Origin: Pseudonocardia lacus
GTDB taxonomy: Bacteria > Actinomycetota > Actinomycetes > Mycobacteriales > Pseudonocardiaceae
Direction of reading: 5' to 3'
Assembly (NCBI RefSeq): GCF_018531445.1
Contig: NZ_JAHDTH010000028.1
Coordinates: forward strand, 1 to 55,549
DNA length: 55,549 nucleotides
Below, one piece after another: positions 1 to 8,037 of the stretch. The position numbers and the translations under genes are program-made. The notes under the pieces were generated by a model. It did no database searches, was not told where the DNA came from, and was given only the letters and a program-made list of their open reading frames with translations. The stretch's first letter is position 1. Each line of letters begins with the position of its first letter.

Positions 1-616
1 GGGCGAACCGCGCGGGCGCCGGGCCGCTGACCGTCCTCGGCGCCGCGGCGGCGATCGCGTCGGCGAGCGCCCGCGCCCTCGGCCGTCCGCGGTCGGCCTC
101 GACCAGCCCGGTGCGCAGGTCGGCCGTCGTCACCGCGCCGGTGGTGCGCAGGTGCACGGTGCCGATCCCGGCCGTGGCCAGCCCCAACGCGACCCCGACG
201 GCCAGCGGCCCGGCCCCGTCGACCAGGACGCAGGCCTGGCGGCGGTGCTCGCCGCGGCGGCGCAGCGCCGTCGCGTCCACGACGACGCCGGCCTCGTGCA
301 GTCGCGAGAGCAGGTCGAGCGCGTCGGACCGGCGGGCGCCGCGGGCGACGGCCCGCTCGACCAGCTCGTCGCGCCCCGACGGGGTGGCGAGGTCGTCGAC
401 CAGGGCGGCGAGCCCGGCGGGCAGGCCCTCCACGACGACCGCGGCCCCCGGGTCGAGGCCGACGAACCGCTCCTCGGGTCCGGTGCGGAACACCCGCCGG
501 TGCGGGCGCAGACCCAGCACAGCGGGCAGGCCGGCGGCGGTGGGCGCGGCGTCGGGGACCGCGGGCGGCGTGGTCGCGGTGGCGGTCGTCCCGGTGGTCA
601 CAGCGGTATCGGTCAT
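1..616 (-). CDS. ThiF-like / TOMM cyclodehydratase-type protein, N-terminal part (cut by window edge)
   Basis: Reading leftward from an ATG at 616, about 205 codons stay open to the window edge, so the C-terminus is missing. After a Thr/Ala-rich tail, residues about 35-120 (HRRVFRTGPEERFVGLDPG, then helices ending LLSRLHEAGVVVD) resemble the winged-helix region that precedes ThiF-like domains in actinobacterial TOMM-cyclodehydratase-like proteins. A glycine-rich nucleotide-binding start follows (VLVDGAGPLAVGVALGLA). From memory, mycobacteria keep a similar gene beside the zincin_2/PDZ/UPF0182 block (Rv3193c-Rv3196), which fits the neighbours. No peptide precursor is visible, so a RiPP role is not supported. 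The fold is likely and the function unknown. I see neither a clear Shine-Dalgarno nor a leaderless promoter at this start. Confidence 0.6.
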   Translation of the reverse strand, partial: MTDTAVTTGTTATATTPPAVPDAAPTAAGLPAVLGLRPHRRVFRTGPEERFVGLDPGAAVVVEGLPAGLAALVDDLATPSGRDELVERAVARGARRSDALDLLSRLHEAGVVVDATALRRRGEHRRQACVLVDGAGPLAVGVALGLATAGIGTVHLRTTGAVTTADLRTGLVEADRGRPRARALADAIAAAAPRTVSGPAPARFA

Positions 617-656
617 GGCGCCGATGGTGCCCCCCGCCGCCGACCGGTGCACCCGG

Positions 657-687
657 CTATCCACAGGCCCACAGGGCCTGTGGACAA
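657..687. promoter_or_regulatory. Pair of inverted DnaA-box-like 9-mers forming a perfect hairpin
   Basis: CTATCCACA at 657-665 differs from the actinobacterial DnaA box TTGTCCACA at two bases. On the other strand, 679-687 reads TTGTCCACA exactly. The two lie within an 11-bp perfect inverted repeat (660-670 and 674-684, 3-nt loop) in the divergent space between the ThiF-like and YgjP-like genes. It may be a DnaA-responsive regulatory site or simply a hairpin. Confidence 0.45.
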
Positions 688-734
688 CTGCCGCGTCCGC
701 CGCGGCGCCGACCGCGCCCGACTAGTCTGGGGTG

Positions 735-1334
735 ATGGCGCAGCCCGCGGTCGTCGAGGTCCGCCGCAGTGACCGCCGTCGGCGGATGGTCAGCGCCCGG
801 CGCGAGGGCGACACCGTGATCGTCTTCATCCCGGGCTGGATGAGCGACTCGGAGGAGCGCCGCTGGGTCGACGAGATGGTGCGCAGGCTCGAACGCAGCG
901 AGGCCCGCCGCCGCTCACCCGCCCGCAAGGGCGACGAGGAGCTGAAGCGGCGCAGCGTCGAGCTGTCCCGCCGCTACCTGGACGGGCGCGCTGTGCCGAC
1001 CACCGTGCGGTGGGTCCCCCCGATGCGTACGCGCTGGGCGTCCTGCACACCCGTGGACGGCACGATCCGCATCAGCGAACGCCTGCGCGACGTGCCCGGC
1101 TGGGTCGTCGACTACGTGCTCGTGCACGAGCTCGCCCACCTGCTCGAGTCCGGCCACGACGAGGCGTTCTGGGCCTGGGTGCACCGCTACCCGCGCGCCG
1201 AGCGTGCGATCGGGTACCTGGAGGGGCTGTCGGCCGCGGCCGGGCTCGGCCTGGTCGGCGTCGACGACGAGCGGCCCACCGACGACGACGCGGACCCGGT
1301 GGTCGGCGCGGAGCCGGCCGCCGAGACCGCCTGA
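735..1334 (+). CDS. YgjP-like (M48/SprT-type) zinc metallopeptidase-fold protein
   Basis: The protein (about 199 residues) belongs to the YgjP/DUF45 family of small zincin-fold proteins, whose physiological substrate is poorly defined. The C-terminal half carries the zinc-binding helix HELAH (HExxH) about two-thirds along. It is preceded by MRTRWASC and followed by a third-ligand candidate in SGHDEAFW, the usual family layout. The N-terminus is basic and charged. The start is probably ATG 735 rather than the overlapping GTG 732: TAGTCT at 723-728 sits exactly 6 nt upstream, as in many genes here, and no Shine-Dalgarno is visible. It is divergent from the ThiF-like gene and convergent with the zincin_2 gene, so two unrelated zincin-type proteins end tail to tail. 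Confidence 0.85.
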   Translation: MAQPAVVEVRRSDRRRRMVSARREGDTVIVFIPGWMSDSEERRWVDEMVRRLERSEARRRSPARKGDEELKRRSVELSRRYLDGRAVPTTVRWVPPMRTRWASCTPVDGTIRISERLRDVPGWVVDYVLVHELAHLLESGHDEAFWAWVHRYPRAERAIGYLEGLSAAAGLGLVGVDDERPTDDDADPVVGAEPAAETA

Positions 1335-1350
1335 GCCGGCGCCGGCCCGG

Positions 1351-2748
1351 TCAGCCCTTGGCGCCGGGGTCCTCCGGGTCCTCGGGAGCGTCCTGACCGG
1401 CCAGCTTCTCCAGCTCGGCGATCGGGTCGCCGATCTCCTTGCGGGCCACGAAGGCGGCCGGGTCGTCCAGGTCGTCGGCCGTCGGGACCAGGTCGGGGTG
1501 GGCCCACAGCGCGTCGCGCCCGGAGATGCCGCGCTGCTCGCCGAGCAGTCGCCACAGCTCGGAGGCGGCCCGCAGCCGGCGCGGGCGCAGCTCCAGCCCG
1601 ACCACCGTGGCGAAGGTCTGCTCGGCCGGGCCGCCCGAGGCCCGCCGGCGGCGCAGCGTCTCGCGCAGCGCCTCGGCGCCGGGGAGCCGCTCGCCCACGG
1701 CCTCGGCGACGACCGCGTCGACCCAGCCCTCGATCAGCGCGAGCAGCGTCTCCAGCCGGGCCAGCGCGGCCTGCTGCTCCGGGGTGGTCTGCGGCTCGAA
1801 CAGGCCGGACTGCATGGCCTCCTCGATGGCGGCCGGGTTGGCGGGGTCGATGCCGCGGGTGAGCTCCTCGATGCGCGAGGTGTCGACCTGGATGCCGCTG
1901 GCGTAGGCCTCGACCGCGCCCAGCAGGCGCTCGGTGAGCCACGGAACGTGCGCGAACAGCCGCTGGTGGGCGGCCTCGCGGGCGGCCAGGAAGATCATGA
2001 CCTCGCTGGCGGGGCGGTCGAGGTCCTTGGTGAACTTCTCGATGTTCTCCGGCAGTAGGGCGGCCGTCCTGGCCGGCCCCACCGGGATGCCGATCTCGGT
2101 CGAGGTGAGCACCTCGGCGCCGAGCTGGGCCAGGCCGTTGCCGAGCTGGCTGCCGAAGGCGAGCCCGCCCATCTGCCCCAGCATGGCCAGCATCGGGCCC
2201 GCGGCGTTGCGCACCTCCTCGGGCATGGCCTCGACCCAGGCCCCGGACATCCGGCGGGCGACCGGGTCGCACAGCCGCTTCCAGGTGGGCATGCTCGCGG
2301 TGACCCACTCGGTGGCCGCCCAGGCCTTCGTCTCGGTGGCCCCGGCCGGGAACTCGGTGACCGGGTCGAGCCACAGCTCGGCGAGCTTGACCGCGTCGCT
2401 GACCGCGGCCCGCTGCGAGCCGGTCAGCGACGAGGTGGTGGCCGCGAGCCGCTGGCGGGCAAGCTGCGCGGCCAGGTCGTAGTTGACCGGGCCGCCGTCG
2501 CCGGAGCTCTGGGCCTGGCTGAGCATCTGGCCGAGCTGGGTGAGCATCTGACCGAGCTGGCTCACGTCGAAACCGCCCGCGCCACCCGGGCCCCCCGGCA
2601 TGCCGGGGATCCCGCCGGGCGGCATGCCAGGCAGGTTGCCCAAGCCGAACGGGTCGTTCGGGCCGTCGTCGCGGCGCTCCCGGTCGTCGTCGCGGTCGCG
2701 GTCCTTGTCGCGGTCGGCGGGTCCGAAGCCGAACGGGGTGTCACCCAT
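1351..2748 (-). CDS. Zincin_2 family (DUF2342) putative zinc-dependent metalloprotease
   Basis: This 465-residue protein matches the actinobacterial zincin_2 family (annotated 'zinc-dependent metalloprotease', Rv3195-like). Residues 1-60 are a disordered, charged leader (alternating D/R, then a Gly/Pro/Met-rich stretch). The body contains the family signature AAREAAHQRLF around residues 220-230, which replaces a canonical HExxH, so catalysis is unproven. Long amphipathic helices follow, ending in a WAHPDLVPTADDL segment typical of the family. There is no signal peptide, so it is probably cytoplasmic. TACCGT at 2755-2760 lies 6 nt before the ATG, and no Shine-Dalgarno is seen, so a leaderless mRNA is likely. 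It is divergent from the PDZ protease gene. Confidence 0.85.
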   Translation of the reverse strand: MGDTPFGFGPADRDKDRDRDDDRERRDDGPNDPFGLGNLPGMPPGGIPGMPGGPGGAGGFDVSQLGQMLTQLGQMLSQAQSSGDGGPVNYDLAAQLARQRLAATTSSLTGSQRAAVSDAVKLAELWLDPVTEFPAGATETKAWAATEWVTASMPTWKRLCDPVARRMSGAWVEAMPEEVRNAAGPMLAMLGQMGGLAFGSQLGNGLAQLGAEVLTSTEIGIPVGPARTAALLPENIEKFTKDLDRPASEVMIFLAAREAAHQRLFAHVPWLTERLLGAVEAYASGIQVDTSRIEELTRGIDPANPAAIEEAMQSGLFEPQTTPEQQAALARLETLLALIEGWVDAVVAEAVGERLPGAEALRETLRRRRASGGPAEQTFATVVGLELRPRRLRAASELWRLLGEQRGISGRDALWAHPDLVPTADDLDDPAAFVARKEIGDPIAELEKLAGQDAPEDPEDPGAKG

Positions 2749-2856
2749 GGGTTCACGGTACGCGGGTGGCGCGCGCCCCGCGTTCGCCCTCGGCGTGCGG
2801 ATGCGCAGCGCCTGGCCACACGCCGGGCGGACGCCGCGTGGTCATAGGCTCGCGGC

Positions 2857-3873
2857 GTGAACCGCAGCACGTGGAACATCGCCGCCGCCGCCCTGCTCGC
2901 GGTGGTGCTCGGCGTGCTGGGCGGCACCCTGCCCGTGCCGTTGGTGGCGCTCGGGCCGGGACCGACCTACAACACCCTCGACACCGTCGACGACGTGCCG
3001 GTGATCCGAGTCGACGGCCTGTCGACCTACCCGACGTCCGGCCACCTCAACATGACCACGATCGCGGTGTCCGACCAGCTGACGATGTTCGGCGCGCTCG
3101 GCGCGTGGGCGTCGGGATACCGGCAGGTCGTGCCGCGCAGCACCATCTACCCGCCGGAGAAGTCCGACGCCCAGGTCCAGGAGGACAACTCGGCCCAGTT
3201 CGCGGCCTCGGAGGCCAACGCCGAGGTCGCCGCGCTGGCGCAGCTGAGCGTGCCCACCCGCGTCGTGGTCGGCGAGCTGACGGAGAACTCGCCCGCCGGG
3301 CCGTCCCTGCAGGTGGGCGACGAGCTGCTGTCGGTGGCCGGCAAGGCGGTCGACTCGCCGGTCGCGGTGGCCGAGGCGCTCCTCGACACCGTCCCCGGGC
3401 AGGCGATCCCGGTGATCTACCGGCGGGCGGGCCAGGAGGGCAGCGCCGAGGTCGTGCTGGGGTCCAGCCCGGATCGCCCGCAGGGCCTGCTGGGCGTGCG
3501 CCCGGGCATCGAGCCGCTGGGCGGCGACATCACGATCAGCCTCGGCGACGTCGGCGGGCCCTCGGCCGGGCTGATGTTCGCGCTGGCGGTGGTGGACAAG
3601 CTGACGCCGGGCGAGATCACCGGCGGGAAGTTCGTCGCCGGCACCGGCACCATCACCCCGGACGGGCAGGTCGGCCCCATCGGCGGGATCCCGTTCAAGA
3701 TGGTCGCCGCGGCCGAGGCGGGCGCCGAGGTCTTCCTGGTGCCGGCCGGCAACTGCGAGGAGGCGGTCTCGACCGCGCCCTCCGCCCTGCAGCTGGCCAG
3801 GGTGGCCACCCTGGCCGACGGCATCGCCGCCCTGGACGCCCTGCGCGAGGGCCGGCCGATCGCTTCCTGCTGA
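2857..3873 (+). CDS. Membrane-anchored PDZ / Lon-like (S16) serine protease
   Basis: The 338-residue protein has an N-terminal membrane anchor (residues about 7-28), a PDZ domain (about 115-200, ENSPAGPSLQVGDELLSV) and a C-terminal Lon-type S16 domain. The S16 catalytic dyad is visible: Ser236 in GGPSAGLMF and Lys281 in GIPFKMVAA. This is the YlbL / Rv3194c type, a protease acting outside the membrane. TAGGCT at 2845-2850 ends 6 nt before GTG 2857, and there is no Shine-Dalgarno, so it is probably leaderless. UPF0182 follows in the same direction after 196 nt. The substrate is unknown; the conserved pairing with UPF0182 suggests a membrane-protein quality or signalling role (inference). Confidence 0.9.
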   Translation: MNRSTWNIAAAALLAVVLGVLGGTLPVPLVALGPGPTYNTLDTVDDVPVIRVDGLSTYPTSGHLNMTTIAVSDQLTMFGALGAWASGYRQVVPRSTIYPPEKSDAQVQEDNSAQFAASEANAEVAALAQLSVPTRVVVGELTENSPAGPSLQVGDELLSVAGKAVDSPVAVAEALLDTVPGQAIPVIYRRAGQEGSAEVVLGSSPDRPQGLLGVRPGIEPLGGDITISLGDVGGPSAGLMFALAVVDKLTPGEITGGKFVAGTGTITPDGQVGPIGGIPFKMVAAAEAGAEVFLVPAGNCEEAVSTAPSALQLARVATLADGIAALDALREGRPIASC

Positions 3874-4069
3874 GGCCGCCCGCCACACGACGCGGAACCG
3901 CAACGATCCGGACATTCGGGGCCCCAACGGGAACTCCACAGCTCATCCGTAGAGTTGGGTGGGCAGGGCGTGCCGTCGGGCCGGCTGCCAGGGGTGATCC
4001 GGAAGGGTCGCCGCGCGCGGGCCGGCGCGGCCGCCCGGCGCCCGAGACCCGAATTCAGGAGCGTGCCCT

Positions 4070-7033
4070 GTGGCCATGCGGCCCCCGGTGGGAGCCCCCA
4101 CGCTGACCCGCCGTACCCGGATCCTGCTGATCGTCGCGGGCATCCTGGTGCTGCTGCTGCTCGGTGGTTCCCGCCTCATCAGCTTCTACGTCGACTGGCT
4201 GTGGTTCGGCGAGGTCGGCTTCCGCGACGTCTTCACGACCGTCCTGTTCACCCACATCGTGCTGTTCCTGATCGGCGGGCTGCTGATCGGCGGGTTGGTG
4301 GCGCTGTCGCTGGCCATCGCCTACCGGTCGCGGCCGGTGTTCGTGCCGGTGTCGGGCCCGGAGGACCCGATCGCCCGCTACCGCACCGTGATCATCCAGC
4401 GGCTGCGGCTGTTCGGCATCGGCATCCCGGTGCTGGTCGGCGTCATCGCGGGGGTGGCCGCCCAGGGCAACTGGGAGACCGTGCAGATGTTCCTGAACTC
4501 GACGCCGTTCGGGGTCACCGACCCCGAGTTCGGCATCGACATCGGGTTCTACGCGTTCCAGCTGCCGTTCTACCGCTACGTGCTCGACTGGCTGTTCGTC
4601 GGCATCGCGGTGAGCTTCGTGGTCGCGCTCATCGCGCAGTACATCTTCGGCGGCATCCGGCTCACCGGCCGCGCGGGCCAGGTCTCGGCCGCCGCGCGCG
4701 CCCAGCTGGCCGTCCTGGCCGGGGTGTTCGTCCTGCTCAAGGCAGTGGCCTACTACCTCGACCGCTACGAGCTGCTCTACAGCGACCGGGCCCAGCCCAT
4801 CTTCACCGGCGCCACCTACACCGACCTCAACGCGGTCATGCCGGCGAAGCTGATCATGCTGTTCATCTCGATCATCTGCGCGGCGGCCTTCTTCGCCGCC
4901 GTGTTCCGCCGCAACCTGCAGCTGCCGGCCATCGCGACGGTGCTGCTGGTGCTGTCCAGCGTCCTGGTCGGGGCGGCGTGGCCGCAGGTGCTGCAGCAGT
5001 TCGTGGTCGCGCCGAACGCCAACGAGCGCGAGGCCGTGCCGATCGAGCGCAACATCGCCGCCACCCGGGAGGCCTTCGGCATCGACGAGGTCAAGCAGGT
5101 GGACTACAGCGGCACCTCGGAGGTCGACGCGGCCCAGGTCCGCCAGGACAAGGCCACCGTCTCCAACATCCGGCTGCTCGACCCGGCCAAGATCTCCCAG
5201 ACGTTCACCCAGCTCCAGCAGCGGCGGACGTTCTACGGCTTCCCGTCCAACCTCGACATCGACCGCTACGAGGTCGACGGCGAGCTGCAGGACTACGTGG
5301 TCGCGCTGCGCGAGCTCGACAGCACCGGTCTGGCCGGCAACCAGCAGGACTGGATCAACCGGCGGCTGGTCTACACCCACGGCAACGGCATCGTGGTGGC
5401 CCCGGCCAACCAGGTGAACGCGGTGCTGGAGGACAGCGGCGGCCAGGGCGGCCTGCCCAACTTCACCAGCATCGACCTGTCCAACCACGAGTCGCCGTCG
5501 ATCCCCGAGCCGCTGCGCGTCACCGAGCCGCGGGTCTACTACGGCGAGCTCATCGAGGGCTACTCCATCGTCGGTGGCGAGCCGGGTGGGGCGCCCATGG
5601 AGTACGACTCCGACACGGAGCGCTCCACCTACACCGGCCAGGGCGGCGTGTCGGTCGGCAACGTCTTCAACCGGATGGTCTTCGCCCTGCTCTACGGCGA
5701 GCGGAACATCCTGTTCAACGGCTCGATCAACGAGAACTCGAAGATCATGTACGTGCGCGACCCGGAGGAGCGGGTCAAGAACGTCGCGCCGTGGCTCACC
5801 ACCGACGCCGACCCGTACCCGGCGGTCGTGGACGGGCGGATCACCTGGATCGTCGACGGCTACACGACCCTGGAGAACTACCCGTACAGCCAGAAGATCT
5901 CCCTCGGCGAGGCGACCGCCGACACCCTGGGGCAGAACCAGCTCGACGCCAACAAGGACGTCAGCTACGTGCGCAACTCGGTGAAGGCCACCGTCGACGC
6001 CTACGACGGCACCGTGAAGCTGTTCGCGTTCGACGAGTCCGACCCGGTGCTGCAGACCTGGATGAAGGCGTTCCCGGGTACGGTCGAGCCGACCGCGGCG
6101 ATCAGCCCGAGCCTGCGTGAGCACCTGCGCTACCCGGAGGACCTGTTCAAGGTCCAGCGCGAGCTGCTGTCGAAGTACCACGTCGACAACCCCAGCGAGT
6201 TCTACGGCGGCGTGTCCTTCTGGGACGTGCCCTCCGACCCGACGGTGCAGGCGCCCAACACCAGCGGCACCGGCGACGCCCAGCCGCCGTACTACATCGT
6301 GGCCGGCAGCCCCGACGGGCAGAACCCGGACACGGCGACGTTCCAGCTGACCAGCGCGCTGGTCTTCCAGCAGCGCCAGTTCCTCTCGGCGTACATGTCG
6401 GTCAGCTCGGATCCGGACACCTACGGCGAGATGACCGTGCTGCAGCTACCCCCGGACACGACGACGTTCGGTCCACAGCAGGTGCAGACGAGGTTCCTGG
6501 GCGCGCCGGAGGTCAGTGAGCAGCTCAACATCCTGCAGCGCAACCAGACCACGATCGAGTACGGCAACCTGCTCACCCTCCCGGTGGCCGGCGGCCTGCT
6601 CTACGTCGAACCGGTCTACATCGAACGCGCGAACCAGGAGTCCAGCTACCCGCAGCTGGCCCGGGTGCTGGTGAGCTACAACGGCCGGGTCGGCTACGAC
6701 GCCAACCTCGCCGACGCGCTCGACGAGGTCTTCGGCCCCGGCGCAGGCGCCGACACGACGTCCGTCCCGGGCGCCGAGACGCCGACCACACCGACGACAC
6801 CGCCGGCCGGGAGCCCGACGGCACCGTCACCGGGTGCGCAGAGCCCCGACGTGGCCGCCGCGGCCCAGGCCATCCAGACGGCCATCACCAACCTGAAGAC
6901 GGCCCAGACGGCCGGCGACTTCGCCGGTCAGGGCGCCGCGCTGCAGGCGCTGGACACCGCCGTCCAGCAGTTCCAGGCCGCCCAGGCGGCCGCCGGCGCC
7001 GCGACGCCGCCCCCGGCCCAACCCGGCGGCTGA
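4070..7033 (+). CDS. UPF0182 family large membrane protein
   Basis: This 987-residue protein is a full-length UPF0182 member (Rv3193c-like). The first about 320 residues hold roughly seven membrane segments. They are followed by a large extracytoplasmic domain rich in aromatic and Asn residues (for example HGNGIVVAPANQVN and LFNGSINENSKI). The last about 100 residues are a Pro/Thr linker and an Ala/Gln-rich helical tail. The family has no defined biochemical role. GTG 4070 is chosen because AGGAG (4057-4061) lies 8 nt upstream; ATG 4076 is the alternative. TAGAGT at 3950-3955 could be a -10 giving a leader of about 110 nt. The gene ends just before a perfect terminator hairpin. Confidence 0.92.
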   Translation: MAMRPPVGAPTLTRRTRILLIVAGILVLLLLGGSRLISFYVDWLWFGEVGFRDVFTTVLFTHIVLFLIGGLLIGGLVALSLAIAYRSRPVFVPVSGPEDPIARYRTVIIQRLRLFGIGIPVLVGVIAGVAAQGNWETVQMFLNSTPFGVTDPEFGIDIGFYAFQLPFYRYVLDWLFVGIAVSFVVALIAQYIFGGIRLTGRAGQVSAAARAQLAVLAGVFVLLKAVAYYLDRYELLYSDRAQPIFTGATYTDLNAVMPAKLIMLFISIICAAAFFAAVFRRNLQLPAIATVLLVLSSVLVGAAWPQVLQQFVVAPNANEREAVPIERNIAATREAFGIDEVKQVDYSGTSEVDAAQVRQDKATVSNIRLLDPAKISQTFTQLQQRRTFYGFPSNLDIDRYEVDGELQDYVVALRELDSTGLAGNQQDWINRRLVYTHGNGIVVAPANQVNAVLEDSGGQGGLPNFTSIDLSNHESPSIPEPLRVTEPRVYYGELIEGYSIVGGEPGGAPMEYDSDTERSTYTGQGGVSVGNVFNRMVFALLYGERNILFNGSINENSKIMYVRDPEERVKNVAPWLTTDADPYPAVVDGRITWIVDGYTTLENYPYSQKISLGEATADTLGQNQLDANKDVSYVRNSVKATVDAYDGTVKLFAFDESDPVLQTWMKAFPGTVEPTAAISPSLREHLRYPEDLFKVQRELLSKYHVDNPSEFYGGVSFWDVPSDPTVQAPNTSGTGDAQPPYYIVAGSPDGQNPDTATFQLTSALVFQQRQFLSAYMSVSSDPDTYGEMTVLQLPPDTTTFGPQQVQTRFLGAPEVSEQLNILQRNQTTIEYGNLLTLPVAGGLLYVEPVYIERANQESSYPQLARVLVSYNGRVGYDANLADALDEVFGPGAGADTTSVPGAETPTTPTTPPAGSPTAPSPGAQSPDVAAAAQAIQTAITNLKTAQTAGDFAGQGAALQALDTAVQQFQAAQAAAGAATPPPAQPGG

Positions 7034-7041
7034 CGCCCCGA

Positions 7042-7073
7042 CCGCCCGGCTCCCCGCCAGGGGAGCCGGGCGG
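7042..7073 (+). terminator. Terminator hairpin after the UPF0182 gene
   Basis: A perfect 14-bp G+C-rich stem (7042-7055 with 7060-7073) around a 4-nt loop starts 9 nt after the UPF0182 stop. There is no U-tract, as is common in high-G+C actinobacteria. Confidence 0.85.
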
Positions 7074-7117
7074 TCCCGCGGGGGACCCCCCCTGCGCGGG
7101 AGCGTTTCCGGGGGGTG

Positions 7118-7123
7118 TACTGT
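7118..7123 (+). promoter_or_regulatory. Candidate -10 for the initiator tRNA
   Basis: TACTGT lies in the A+C-rich stretch upstream of the tRNA and would start transcription near 7130. I see no convincing -35, so this is a suggestion only. Confidence 0.3.
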
Positions 7124-7186
7124 CGTAGACACAGCAGGACAGCAACACAACAGCAAGACCGGTGAGACACAACAGAATCACCACGG

Positions 7187-7260
7187 CGCGGGGTGGAGCA
7201 GCTCGGTAGCTCGCTGGGCTCATAACCCAGAGGTCGTAGGTTCGAATCCTACCCCCGCTA
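7187..7260 (+). tRNA. tRNA-fMet (CAU), initiator
   Basis: A complete cloverleaf is visible. The acceptor strand CGCGGGG (7187-7193) pairs with CCCCGCT (7253-7259), followed by discriminator A at 7260. The anticodon CAT is at 7221-7223, flanked by GGG and CCC, and the T arm is GTAGG TTCGAAT CCTAC. Two initiator hallmarks are present: no Watson-Crick pair at 1-72 (C against U) and three G-C pairs at the base of the anticodon stem. The 3' CCA is not encoded. A terminator follows 5 nt downstream. Confidence 0.97.
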
Positions 7261-7265
7261 CGAAC

Positions 7266-7304
7266 GACGAAGGCCCCTGACCAGCACGGTCAGGGGCCTT
7301 CGTC
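7266..7304 (+). terminator. Terminator after tRNA-fMet
   Basis: A perfect 17-bp stem (7266-7282 with 7288-7304) and 5-nt loop begin 6 nt after the tRNA. It may also serve the methyltransferase arriving from the other strand. Confidence 0.88.
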
Positions 7305-7349
7305 CTGCCCGGGTAGCGATTGCGGCCGATCGGATGATTACGCCCGTGG

Positions 7350-7994
7350 TCAGGCGTGCGCGATGCCGGCGATCTGGGTGTTGAAGGTGATGAACGGGGA
7401 GTGCAGGCGGTAGGGCTCGACGTCGAGGCGGGCGAAGCCGGCGTCGCGCAGCGCGCCGGCCAGGTCCCGTTCGCACGAGCAGCCCTCGAAGGTCCACGCC
7501 CACGGCCGGCGCAGCGCCCGTTGGAGGGCGCGGGTGGGGGTGCCGGCGGGGGCGGCGACGTGTTCGACGAAGCGGTAGGTGCCGCCCGGGCGGAGGATGC
7601 GGCGGATCTCGGCGAGGACCGCGGCGGGGTCGGTCACGGTGCAGAGCACGAGCGAGGAGATCACCGCGTCGACGCTGTGGTCGGGGAGGCCGGTGTGCTC
7701 GGCGACCCGGTCGCGGAGGTCGAGGTGGACGCCGCGGCGGTCGGCGGCGGCGCTCAGTTGCCTGTGCATGTGGGGGTTGGGCTCCACGGCGACCAGCGTC
7801 GACCCCGGCGCCAGGTGGCGGAGGTTGGCGCCCACCCCGGAGCCGATCTCGACGACGGTCGGGGGCAGGTCGGCGAACACGCGCCGTTTGTGGCGGCGCA
7901 CGCTCCACTCGATGTAGGGGCCCATCACGCGGAAGAACGCGGCGTTGAAGGGGCCGCGCGCGCTGTGCACCTCGAAGTCGGTCGTTGCTGTCAT
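7350..7994 (-). CDS. Class I SAM-dependent methyltransferase (type 11)
   Basis: The 214-residue protein has a Rossmann-like methyltransferase fold. Motif I is VEIGSGVGAN (residues about 47-56), the motif II acidic residue is in LVAVEPNPHM, motif III is around DAVISSLVLCTV, and motif IV/post-I is LRPGGTYRFVEHV. The layout (about 100 residues of Rossmann core, a Trp/Cys-rich C-terminal stretch and a closing strand) resembles UbiE/METTL7-type enzymes. The substrate cannot be told. GAGAGT at 8001-8006 sits 6 nt before the ATG, and no Shine-Dalgarno is visible. It is followed in the same direction by nothing before the tRNA terminator, so it appears monocistronic. Confidence 0.88.
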   Translation of the reverse strand: MTATTDFEVHSARGPFNAAFFRVMGPYIEWSVRRHKRRVFADLPPTVVEIGSGVGANLRHLAPGSTLVAVEPNPHMHRQLSAAADRRGVHLDLRDRVAEHTGLPDHSVDAVISSLVLCTVTDPAAVLAEIRRILRPGGTYRFVEHVAAPAGTPTRALQRALRRPWAWTFEGCSCERDLAGALRDAGFARLDVEPYRLHSPFITFNTQIAGIAHA

Positions 7995-8037
7995 ACGCGC
8001 ACTCTCCGCCGGCCCTGAGGGCGTGTCAGGCGTGGAA

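Noticed and set aside
657..687. Replication origin
   Set aside because: Only two DnaA-like boxes, no A+T-rich region and no dnaA/dnaN nearby.
4055..6181. Long open frame opposite the UPF0182 gene
   Set aside because: Composition (H/D/Q/R-rich, no domain) is typical of antisense shadows in high-G+C genes.
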